A DNA stretch of 31,821 nucleotides from positions 1-31,821 of the forward strand of contig JBEKEX010000058.1 of NCBI GenBank assembly GCA_050013615.1, given 5' to 3'. Source of the DNA: JBEKEX01 sp050013615. GTDB lineage: Bacteria; Chloroflexota; Anaerolineae; Anaerolineales; Anaerolineaceae. The notes beneath the pieces are model-generated. The model was not told the origin of the DNA. It saw only the letters and a list, made by a program, of their open reading frames with translations, and did no database searches. Shown in pieces: positions 1 through 6,375 of the stretch. The stretch's first letter is position 1. The number at the start of each line of letters is the position of its first letter. A program made the translations under genes and the position numbers.

Positions 1-70
1 TTCCGTTGTACAATTTCGAGCGGCAAAGTGCCCCGGATGTCCTATGGAACTGCCCCTAAAGTGTGACATC

Positions 71-721
71 ATGCAGCGTATTCGCATTCTTTTTTCCAAA
101 AAAGAGCCCATCCAATTCACGGGCGCCCTGGACATGCAAAAGATCTGGGAGCGCACCTTTCGCCGCGCCAAGGCGCCGTTGGCTTACAGCCAGGGCTTCC
201 ATCCTCAACCCAAGCTCAACATGGCTTGTCCGCTGCCGCTTGGCTTCACCAGCGACTACGAAATTCTGGATGCCTGGCTGGACACAGAAAATGCCGATTT
301 GTCTGCCATTGCCTCAACCCTGCAACAGGCCGCACCGGCCGGGATTGGGATCAAAAGCATCTTCATCGTCGAGCTATCTTCCCCTTCCGTTCAAGCAATT
401 TCTCTGGCGGCCGATTATCAGGTCACTTCTTTGGACGAACAGATCGTCATCGAGCCCTCTTTGATCGAGGAAAAGATATTGCACCCAACCAGCATCCCCC
501 GTGACCGTCGCGGGAAGTCCTACGATTTGAAACCGCTGATCCAGAGCATCGATCTTCATCCGCAGTCCGATGGCAAAGGATACCAACTCGACATTCGCCT
601 TTCGGCAAGTGAAGGCGCCACTGGCCGGCCGGAGGAAGTCATCCTGGCGCTGGGCCTGAACCCATTCGATTTCCTCTATCATCGCGTGATGCTCCATTTT
701 TCGACACCCGTCATGCCCTAA
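71..721 (+). CDS. DUF2344 / TIGR03936 radical-SAM-linked protein
   Basis: A protein of about 216 residues whose N-terminus carries the hallmark pattern of DUF2344 proteins. It has an opening beta strand (MQRIRILFSK), a stretch leading to ERTFRRAKAPLAYSQGF, then HPQPKLNMACPLPLG. In the family this protein usually sits directly downstream of, or is fused to, a B12-binding radical SAM protein (TIGR03960). Its biochemical role is unknown. I chose the ATG at 71 because the family begins at this strand; an in-frame ATG at 44 would add nine residues without family support. The first 70 bases probably hold the end of the upstream partner gene, but too little is visible to fix its frame. Five bases separate this gene from the RNA methyltransferase that follows, so the two are probably co-transcribed. 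Confidence 0.85.
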   Translation: MQRIRILFSKKEPIQFTGALDMQKIWERTFRRAKAPLAYSQGFHPQPKLNMACPLPLGFTSDYEILDAWLDTENADLSAIASTLQQAAPAGIGIKSIFIVELSSPSVQAISLAADYQVTSLDEQIVIEPSLIEEKILHPTSIPRDRRGKSYDLKPLIQSIDLHPQSDGKGYQLDIRLSASEGATGRPEEVILALGLNPFDFLYHRVMLHFSTPVMP

Positions 722-725
722 GCCT

Positions 726-1376
726 ATGCCCACCTCTCCCGAGCTCCAAATTTGGCAGTGCAAAAATCCGCAATGTGATTTCCGTTTCACGGCTCTGAAG
801 CGTGAAAATTTCACTGGCCGCTGCCCAAAATGCGGCTCACCGGACATGGAAATGGTGGCTTTTTACCAGAATGCGACCTTCGAGCGCATCGAAACTCCCC
901 ACGCGGTTCCCAATCTTGAGATCGTGCTCGATAACATCCGCTCGACATTCAACGTCGGCGCCATGTTCCGCACCTCGGACGGTGCGGGTGTCAAGAAGCT
1001 CTACGTGTGCGGCATTACCCCCACCCCAGAGCATCCCAAAATAGTCAAAACCGGCCTGGGGGCTGAATGGTCGGTGCCGTGGAGTTATCATACGAATGCC
1101 GTGACGGTCGTGAAAGCACTCAAAGAACAGGGATATACCGTTTTTGCATTGGAAAGCACGGAAGCTTCAGTCTCGCTCTTCGAAACGACGCTTCCCGACG
1201 CGGTAAAACCTCTGGCGTTGGTGGTTGGGAACGAGGTGACCGGCGTCGACCCGGAAATCCTCGCTCTGTGCGACAAAGCTGTCCACATCCCCATGCTCGG
1301 CTATAAGCACTCGTTGAACGTGTCCATCGCCTTCGGCATTGCCGTGTACCATCTATGCTTATCTTCGAGCCATTGA
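726..1376 (+). CDS. TrmH/SpoU-family RNA 2'-O-methyltransferase with N-terminal zinc ribbon
   Basis: A 216-residue protein in two parts. Residues 1-45 form a short zinc ribbon with two Cys pairs (CKNPQC and CPKC). The rest is a SPOUT (SpoU/TrmH) methyltransferase domain. Motif 1 is the segment around LDNIRSTFNVGAMFRTSDG, with the conserved N and R that position the 2'-hydroxyl. Motif 2 is LALVVGNEVTGVDPEIL. Motif 3 is IPMLGYKHSLNVSIAFGIA, which forms the trefoil knot that binds S-adenosylmethionine. The family methylates ribose 2'-OH groups in tRNA or rRNA; the target cannot be read from the sequence. The zinc ribbon probably helps bind RNA. The start lies just after the upstream stop. The gene ends convergently with the radical SAM gene on the other strand. 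Confidence 0.9.
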   Translation: MPTSPELQIWQCKNPQCDFRFTALKRENFTGRCPKCGSPDMEMVAFYQNATFERIETPHAVPNLEIVLDNIRSTFNVGAMFRTSDGAGVKKLYVCGITPTPEHPKIVKTGLGAEWSVPWSYHTNAVTVVKALKEQGYTVFALESTEASVSLFETTLPDAVKPLALVVGNEVTGVDPEILALCDKAVHIPMLGYKHSLNVSIAFGIAVYHLCLSSSH

Positions 1377-1428
1377 AGGTTATTCGAAGCCGCGCCAATT
1401 ATTAATCGATATCTAACAAACAGAAAAC

Positions 1429-1467
1429 GGTGCGCCTCTCGTTCAGCCGTGGGCAGGCCGGCACACC
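1429..1467. repeat. Hairpin-forming intergenic repeat, related to the hairpin next to glmS
   Basis: In the gap between two convergent genes, GGTGCGCC (1429-1436) and GGCACACC (1460-1467) form an 8-bp stem with one mismatch. The right half contains GGGCAGGCCGGCA. The same 13 bases occur once more in the window, inside the hairpin at 31290-31328, where the flanks are also GGTGCGCC and CACCCT. It may act as a weak bidirectional terminator, since it lies 3' of both neighbouring genes, but it lacks a clear T-run. The shared sequence suggests a dispersed palindromic element. Confidence 0.45.
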
Positions 1468-1486
1468 CTACGCGCTACAACTTGCT

Positions 1487-2965
1487 TTAAAAGTTTGTAT
1501 GGTCATGTTTCCAGTTAAGCAACATTTTTTTATTTAGTTTTGCAACATTACAAAAATACTCATTAACAGTCAACGGGTCTCCCAGAGGGTGTTCATTTGC
1601 ATTTCTAACCATGCACATAGTGCAAAACTCTTTTTCAGGGCATTGAATACATTTAGGAAAATCTTTTTTGCGTAACCCTCGTAAATATTGCACTTTTTCA
1701 GAATTATCCCAAATTTCCTTGAGAGGTTTTTCTTTTACGCTACCAAGAAAATAATCTCGCCAGCCAGCACATGGATATACATTTCCCTTCTCTGTTAAAC
1801 ACACGGATGAATGGCAAACTCTACAAACAATATCGTCTGGAGTGGAGTTTTTCTTCTGCTCCGCTTCACTTTCCATTTTCTCAAAAAACTTTGTGTCATT
1901 TGCAATCGAGTCAATAATCACTTCTTTGACTTCATCAATCGACAGTCGGCAACTAAGGTTTTGTGTTGTATGGTTATATCTTGCTAGAATGACAAAATCG
2001 TCTCCGACATTAATCTTGTGCTTTTTCGCCCAATTTACGACATTGTTATAACAGTTTTTATTTTGTTTCATTATTGGACAACTAATTTGTAAAGGTATAT
2101 CATTTTCAATAAGTTTCAAGATGGCATTTATTGTTTTTTCAAAACTTCCTTTTACTTGGGTTATTTCATCGTGAATACTTGGCTCCATTGAGTATAAGGA
2201 GGTCTGAACGCCCAACAGGTAGTTTTCTTTCATTTCTGCGATAATTTCATCATTAAGTAAGGTCAAATTACTTAAAACATTTACCGAAAAATCGTACTCC
2301 TTGCATTTTCTTAAGAAATCGCAGAAGTGTCTGTGCAACAGTGGTTCACCACCACTTAACGTTAAATGCAGCACCCTCATCTCCTTGCATTGTTTTAAAA
2401 TATCATAAAATGCACCAGGTTCGATATCACAAACTTTATCTTCGTGTGGAATATAGCAATGCAAGCATCTTTCATTGCATTTGCTTGTAATTTCAATGTG
2501 TAAATTTGTAAGCTGGGGTTTGCCTTTAAAATATTCCTCAAAATAATCTTGGGTGGGTTTTTCAGTATGTAAATTTGTCGAGAAGTAATCTATTTCTGCC
2601 TCTGCGGCTTCTATTAGTTTATACGATAACCGTTTATCTTTCTCGTTGCACTCCTGCAATGTGTTGCCAGAAACAATGAAACCATCTCTTTCGAGCATGC
2701 AATAAAAATCTCTGGCATCGCTCTTTATCGTTTCAATGTCAACCCCTGAAAATTGATTGCTTATTTTTTGAGCAAGTTCATCAATGGTTTGTGGTTTTCG
2801 ACCCAATACAGATAAAAATATTGCTCCACTTTGTGAAACAATTTTATCTCCGATTTTGTTTTCGAAATTTTTTGTATGTCTGTATCCGAAATTTCTGTTG
2901 TCTGTTATTAAGCCAAATTCCCCATAATCTCTAAATAAACAAATTGATTTTTGCTTGTAATACAT
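1487..2965 (-). CDS. Radical SAM/SPASM peptide maturase with N-terminal PqqD-like (RRE) domain
   Basis: A 492-residue enzyme predicted to modify the small peptide encoded just upstream. Residues 25-105 resemble a PqqD/RRE wing that grips precursor leaders. The radical SAM core starts near residue 150 with C163xxxC167xxC170 (SKCNERCLHCYIPH), which holds the [4Fe-4S] cluster that cleaves S-adenosylmethionine. The next strand carries LTLSGGEPLLH, the GGE motif that contacts the methionine amine. The C-terminal SPASM domain runs from CRVCHSSVCLTEKGNVYPC to CIQCPEKEFCTMC and a final FC, enough cysteines for two auxiliary Fe-S clusters. This architecture is typical of sactipeptide, ranthipeptide and related RiPP maturases that build crosslinks on cysteine or other side chains. 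Base composition is clearly more AT-rich than the flanking housekeeping genes, suggesting transfer. The exact chemistry is not deducible. Confidence 0.9.
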   Translation of the reverse strand: MYYKQKSICLFRDYGEFGLITDNRNFGYRHTKNFENKIGDKIVSQSGAIFLSVLGRKPQTIDELAQKISNQFSGVDIETIKSDARDFYCMLERDGFIVSGNTLQECNEKDKRLSYKLIEAAEAEIDYFSTNLHTEKPTQDYFEEYFKGKPQLTNLHIEITSKCNERCLHCYIPHEDKVCDIEPGAFYDILKQCKEMRVLHLTLSGGEPLLHRHFCDFLRKCKEYDFSVNVLSNLTLLNDEIIAEMKENYLLGVQTSLYSMEPSIHDEITQVKGSFEKTINAILKLIENDIPLQISCPIMKQNKNCYNNVVNWAKKHKINVGDDFVILARYNHTTQNLSCRLSIDEVKEVIIDSIANDTKFFEKMESEAEQKKNSTPDDIVCRVCHSSVCLTEKGNVYPCAGWRDYFLGSVKEKPLKEIWDNSEKVQYLRGLRKKDFPKCIQCPEKEFCTMCMVRNANEHPLGDPLTVNEYFCNVAKLNKKMLLNWKHDHTNF

Positions 2966-2981
2966 AATAATGTCTCCGACG

Positions 2982-3026
2982 TAATCAGGCGACGAAAGCG
3001 TGTTTAATAGGATCGTCGCCTGATTA
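2982..3026 (-). promoter_or_regulatory. Stem-loop between precursor and maturase genes
   Basis: AATCAGGCGACGA (2983-2995) is perfectly complementary to TCGTCGCCTGATT (3013-3025). One further A-T pair extends it to 14 bp around a loop of about 17 bases. It lies seven bases past the precursor stop on the minus strand and about 17 bases before the maturase start. No U-run follows it in the minus direction. It is therefore more likely an attenuator or mRNA-stabilising/processing hairpin that lowers enzyme output relative to peptide, a common arrangement in RiPP operons, than a full terminator. Confidence 0.75.
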
Positions 3027-3032
3027 TTTTAT

Positions 3033-3155
3033 TCATTTACCTCCGCGTGGTCCTTTATTTCCCTCACAAGGTCTTCCACTCGGTTTTGAGTTTGGACGGC
3101 AATCAGCCATCTGCACAGTACTTTGTGCCAAGACTTCGGGTTTTGTGTAAATCAT
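3033..3155 (-). CDS. Putative RiPP precursor peptide (40 aa)
   Basis: A short open frame of 40 codons immediately upstream of the maturase. It is preceded by a near-ideal ribosome binding site (AAGGAGGTGA at 3161-3170) five bases from the ATG. The N-terminal half begins MIYTKPEVLAQSTVQ, resembling the Y-x-K-P-x-x-L leaders recognised by PqqD-like domains. The C-terminal half is rich in Gly, Pro, Lys and Arg and has just two cysteines, Cys19 and Cys30, ten residues apart. It ends NKGPRGGK. Its position, strand, strong initiation signal, leader-like start and paired cysteines support a substrate for the adjacent radical SAM enzyme, perhaps crosslinked at one or both cysteines. No transporter or dedicated protease is nearby. 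I do not recognise a named family for the peptide. Confidence 0.75.
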   Translation of the reverse strand: MIYTKPEVLAQSTVQMADCRPNSKPSGRPCEGNKGPRGGK

Positions 3156-3242
3156 TTTTATCACCTCCTTTCTATAATTTTATTGCCTTTGCAATAATAA
3201 GCATCAGCATCCTATAGCCCTGCTTTCTTACTTTCCATTAAC

Positions 3243-3270
3243 AATATATAACTTAAGAAATGCAATCCAA
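3243..3270 (-). promoter_or_regulatory. Candidate sigma70-type promoter for the RiPP operon
   Basis: On the minus strand a -35-like TTGGAT (3270-3265) and a -10-like TATATT (3248-3243) are separated by 16 bases, in an AT-rich stretch about 85 bases upstream of the precursor start. Two mismatches in the -35 box make this a tentative call. The remaining bases between 3171 and 3364 hold nothing else I can identify. Confidence 0.35.
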
Positions 3271-3364
3271 CCATTAATTATTCAGACTTTTTATATTGAA
3301 ACTTCGCCGTGTACCCAAATAATAAAAGTATGTTTACTTCAATGTACTTGGTTAATGGAAATAA

Positions 3365-3703
3365 TTAACTGCACCCAAACCTTAAATTATTGTATATCCT
3401 AACTTTTTGAAATACAACAATTTTAAATGGCCAAGAAAAATTGGACACAAAAAAAGGCAAAAATAGGGTGTAATTTGATCTCATTCTAACGTTTGGGTAG
3501 TTGGCATCCCCTTCCGGCAATTTCCTGGGGCAATGCAAATGATCAGATAGCAGGCATATCGCTAGCGTTTCAAAAGAATTTCTTTGTTTTGCGTCCAGCC
3601 AAGCAGAATTTAAGACATTTCGCGCGTCTACCCCGGTCAAGATTGACAACCGGTCGTACGCGACAACCTTGAAGAAATAGATGCCGCTTCTCTCTCTGGA
3701 ATC
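3365..3703 (-). pseudogene. Decayed REP-associated tyrosine transposase (RAYT, Y1_Tnp/IS200-like)
   Basis: The frame reads GIYFFKVVAYDRLSILTG, then ETLAICLLSDHLHCPRKLPEGDANYP. In RAYT proteins the matching segments are the opening strand (Y-F-F-T-V-V-T-x-x-R) and the HUH region (LPDHLHCIWTLPEGDAD). The two histidines of HLH survive, but the following I-W is replaced and the next helix (normally R-W-x-x-I-K-x-x-F) is scrambled. The frame then runs into unrelated sequence and stops. The start side is cut by a TGA at 3704-3706 and has no usable ATG. A whole RAYT is markedly longer and carries a catalytic Tyr and further helices that are absent here. RAYTs normally mobilise or maintain REP palindromes. 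This relic lies at the edge of the AT-rich RiPP island. Confidence 0.75.
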
Positions 3704-3807
3704 TCAATAATTTGGCAGCGCTAATTTTACAAAGTGTCCTTACATCGTGATCCTTGTGGGCAAAATTGGTGCACTACGGTGCACCTTACCTGTTATTGTC
3801 CTTGAAC

Positions 3808-3836
3808 TTGACGCACGCCCTCATTGCCGTTAGAAT
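3808..3836 (+). promoter_or_regulatory. Sigma70-type promoter for the FmdB-family gene
   Basis: TTGACG (3808-3813) and TAGAAT (3831-3836) are separated by exactly 17 bases. The predicted transcript would start near 3843, followed by a TAAGGA ribosome binding site about ten bases before the ATG at 3864. Confidence 0.6.
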
Positions 3837-3863
3837 TCGGTTGCAACTAAGGATCTTTTTACT

Positions 3864-4091
3864 ATGCCAGTCTACGAATATGTTTGTGAAGATTGTGGGC
3901 ACAAATTCGACGCCCTGCGCAGTATGAAAGAGGCTGATTCGCCCATCCATTGTGAGAACTGCCAGAGCGAGCAAACCCACCGGGCACTGTCGGTATGCTT
4001 CTGCCATAGTACATCGGACAGTGAAGCCACTTCTTACTCAGGTGGCTGCAGCGGGTGCAGCGGCGGCGCGTGCAGTTCGTGCTCGCATTAA
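3864..4091 (+). CDS. FmdB-family zinc ribbon protein
   Basis: A 75-residue protein opening MPVYEYVCEDCGHKFDALRSM, the standard start of the FmdB/CxxC_CxxC_SSSS family. The ribbon is CEDC followed by CENC about 20 residues later, together able to bind one zinc. The C-terminal tail is Gly/Ser/Cys-rich (SGGCSGCSGGACSSCSH), common in this family. The family name comes from a putative regulator of formamidase in Methylophilus, but for most members the function is unknown. The gene stands alone between the RAYT relic and argF, with its own promoter upstream and a terminator downstream. Confidence 0.9.
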   Translation: MPVYEYVCEDCGHKFDALRSMKEADSPIHCENCQSEQTHRALSVCFCHSTSDSEATSYSGGCSGCSGGACSSCSH

Positions 4092-4170
4092 TAAGACTGT
4101 CTCCAACCAATCAATCCCGCCTACGCGGGGAAAGTTTTTCCGCAAAACAATCGATCATTTCCGCTGACCC

Positions 4171-4207
4171 AAAAACGCCGATGTGTTATACTTCTTTCGG
4201 CGTTTTT
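4171..4207 (+). terminator. Intrinsic terminator after the FmdB gene
   Basis: AAAAACGCCGA (4171-4181) pairs with TCGGCGTTTTT (4197-4207) around a 15-base loop, followed by a T-run on the plus strand. It separates the FmdB gene from argF. The loop contains TTATACT, so an argF promoter could overlap it. Confidence 0.8.
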
Positions 4208-4232
4208 TATTTCCAATTCCTATGGAGTTGCT

Positions 4233-5156
4233 ATGAAAAAAGACTTTATTGCCATTTCGGATTACTCCCCCAAAGAACTGCAAGATATGCTCGACCTGGC
4301 AGTCAAACTGAAGAAAGAGTACATGGCGGGTGGTAATAAACCAATTTTCAAAGGCAAAGTGTTGGGCATGATCTTCCAGAAACCCAGCCTGCGCACGCGC
4401 GTCAGCTTCGACATGGCTATGCGCCACCTGGGCGGTGATGCGCTCTACCTCTCGCCCAGCGAGATCAGCATGGGCCAGCGCGAAACGATTGCAGACGTCG
4501 CCCGCGTGCTTTCGGGCTATGTGCAAGCTCTGATGGCACGTGTTTTCGAACACCAACACGTCCTGGAGCTGGCCAAGTGGTCCAGTGTGCCGGTCATCAA
4601 CGGCCTGAGCGACTACAACCACCCCTGCCAGGTCATGGCCGATGCCCTGACCATCTTCGAAAAATTCGGCCCGCTGAAAGGTCTGAATGTCACCTTTGTG
4701 GGAGATGGCAATAACGTCGCTGTATCACTGATGCACGTCTGCTCCAAGCTGGGCGCCAATTTTACCCTCGCCAGCCCGGAAGGCTACGACCTCAACCCCA
4801 AAGCCGTTGAAACAGCGAAGCAATTTGCCTTGGCGAGTGGCAGCAAATTGAGCTTCCTGCGCGACCCCCATCAAGCGGTCAAGGATGCCCACGTGATCTA
4901 TACGGATACTTGGACCAGCATGGGACAGGAAGAAGAAACCAAGAAACGCGAAGCGGTCTTCCCGCCGTATCAAGTCAATGCCCGCCTGGTTTCGGAGGCG
5001 CGCAAGGACGTGATCGTCATGCACTGCCTGCCAGCGCATCGCAATCACGAGCTGACCGACGAAGTGGCCGATGGCCCGCATTCGGTGATCTTCCCGCAGG
5101 CTCACAACCGTCTGCACGCACAAAAAGCTATTTTGGTGACATTGTTAGGAGATTGA
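4233..5156 (+). CDS. argF: Ornithine carbamoyltransferase
   Basis: A full-length 307-residue cytosolic enzyme that interconverts ornithine plus carbamoyl phosphate with citrulline plus phosphate. The carbamoyl-phosphate loop is at residues 50-60 (KPSLRTRVSFD, the S-x-R-T-R motif). The second substrate contact is HPCQ at 130-133. The ornithine loop is DTWTSMGQE around 225-233, where SMG marks ornithine rather than aspartate specificity. The active-site cysteine motif is HCLPAHR at 264-270. GGAG stands shortly before the ATG. Its stop lies one base before the ornithine aminotransferase start, so the two are co-translated or tightly coupled. That pairing suggests ornithine handling, perhaps the catabolic direction, but the sequence alone does not decide between arginine synthesis and breakdown. 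Confidence 0.97.
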   Translation: MKKDFIAISDYSPKELQDMLDLAVKLKKEYMAGGNKPIFKGKVLGMIFQKPSLRTRVSFDMAMRHLGGDALYLSPSEISMGQRETIADVARVLSGYVQALMARVFEHQHVLELAKWSSVPVINGLSDYNHPCQVMADALTIFEKFGPLKGLNVTFVGDGNNVAVSLMHVCSKLGANFTLASPEGYDLNPKAVETAKQFALASGSKLSFLRDPHQAVKDAHVIYTDTWTSMGQEEETKKREAVFPPYQVNARLVSEARKDVIVMHCLPAHRNHELTDEVADGPHSVIFPQAHNRLHAQKAILVTLLGD

Positions 5157-5157
5157 C

Positions 5158-6360
5158 ATGGATTCTCACAGCTACATCGACATCGAAGAAAAGTACGGCG
5201 CACACAATTATCATCCCCTGGACGTGGTCATCAGCCGCGGCGAGGGGGTATGGGTCTATGACGTGGAAGGCAACCGCTATCTGGATTGCCTCAGCGCCTA
5301 TTCAGCTTTGAACCAGGGACACGTCCACCCGCGCATCTTGAAAGCCCTGATGGATCAGGCACAGAAACTCACCCTCACCTCACGTGCTTTTCGGAATGAC
5401 CAGCTTCCCTTATTCTACAAAGAGCTTTCAGAGTTGACCGGTTACGGCATGTCGCTGCCAATGAACTCCGGTGCCGAAGCGGTCGAGACCGCCCTGAAAC
5501 TGGCCCGCAAGTGGGCCTACCAGGTCAAGAAAGTGCCGCGCCACAAAGCCGAGATCATTGTGGCCGATGGCAACTTCCACGGCCGCACCATTTCGATCAT
5601 TTCCTTCTCGTCCGAGCCGCTCTACAAGGATGATTTTGGCCCCTTCACCCCGGGTTTCATCAATGTTACCTATGGCGATGCCGGTGCAATCGAGAAAGCT
5701 ATCACTCCCAATACTGCCGCAGTCATGTTGGAACCCATTCAAGGCGAAGGCGGTGTGCTGGTTCCCCCTGAAGGTTATCTCAAAAAAGTCAGCGATCTGT
5801 GCAAGAAGAACAATGTGCTGTTCATCGCCGATGAGATCCAGACCGGGTTGGGCCGCACGGGCAAGCTGTTTGCCTGCGACCATGAGAATGTTCGCCCCGA
5901 TATCATGATCATCGGCAAGGCGCTGGGCGGCGGCTTCTACCCCGTCTCAGCCATCCTGGCCGATCAGCCCATTTTGGGATTGTTCACCCCAGGTGAGCAC
6001 GGTTCCACGTTTGGCGGCAATCCTTTGGCCGCAGCCGTGGCACGTGAGGCACTAAAGGTGATCGTCGAGGAAAAGCTGATCGCCAATGCCGCCAAATTGG
6101 GTGAATATTTCATGGACCAATTGTCCGAGATCAACAGCCCTCACGTCAAAGAAGTGCGCGGTAAAGGGTTGCTCATCGGCGTCGAATTGAAGCACGAGGC
6201 CGGCGGAGCGCGTCGCTTCTGCGAGGCCATGCAAAACAAAGGCATCCTTGCCAAGGAAACGCACGAAGACGTGATCCGCTTTGCCCCCCCGCTGATCATC
6301 GACCAGAAAACCATCGATTGGGCCCTGCCCATCATCCGTTCGGTTCTGACCATGAAATAA
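5158..6360 (+). CDS. rocD: Ornithine aminotransferase (class III, PLP-dependent)
   Basis: A 400-residue enzyme transferring the delta-amino group of ornithine to 2-oxoglutarate, giving glutamate semialdehyde (pyrroline-5-carboxylate). The PLP lysine is K254 in IIGKALGGGFYPVSA. The aspartate that binds the pyridine nitrogen is D225 in FIADEIQTGLGRTG, and the phosphate/ring region is NSGAEAVETALKLAR (103-117). The N-terminal YGAHNYHPLDVVISRGEG and DVEGNRYLDCLSAYSA match ornithine transaminases rather than acetylornithine transaminases, which are similar in fold. Placement directly behind argF fits ornithine as substrate. The CoA-transferase gene follows after 15 bases, so a four-gene catabolic operon is likely. 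Confidence 0.93.
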   Translation: MDSHSYIDIEEKYGAHNYHPLDVVISRGEGVWVYDVEGNRYLDCLSAYSALNQGHVHPRILKALMDQAQKLTLTSRAFRNDQLPLFYKELSELTGYGMSLPMNSGAEAVETALKLARKWAYQVKKVPRHKAEIIVADGNFHGRTISIISFSSEPLYKDDFGPFTPGFINVTYGDAGAIEKAITPNTAAVMLEPIQGEGGVLVPPEGYLKKVSDLCKKNNVLFIADEIQTGLGRTGKLFACDHENVRPDIMIIGKALGGGFYPVSAILADQPILGLFTPGEHGSTFGGNPLAAAVAREALKVIVEEKLIANAAKLGEYFMDQLSEINSPHVKEVRGKGLLIGVELKHEAGGARRFCEAMQNKGILAKETHEDVIRFAPPLIIDQKTIDWALPIIRSVLTMK

Positions 6361-6375
6361 ATTCGGGATTCCACC

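Noticed and set aside
1..70. Possible C-terminal end of an upstream gene
   Set aside because: Two frames are open (ending at 59 and 66); neither stretch is long enough to recognise, so no gene was called.
374..847. Long antisense frame over the DUF2344 and methyltransferase genes
   Set aside because: Composition-driven shadow of real genes in a GC-rich region; no recognisable domain. The same holds for long antisense frames over argF, rocD, the CoA transferase, pyk and the M20 gene.
3786..4110. Minus-strand frames opposite the FmdB gene
   Set aside because: They mirror a gene with clear family motifs and have no motif or initiation signal of their own.
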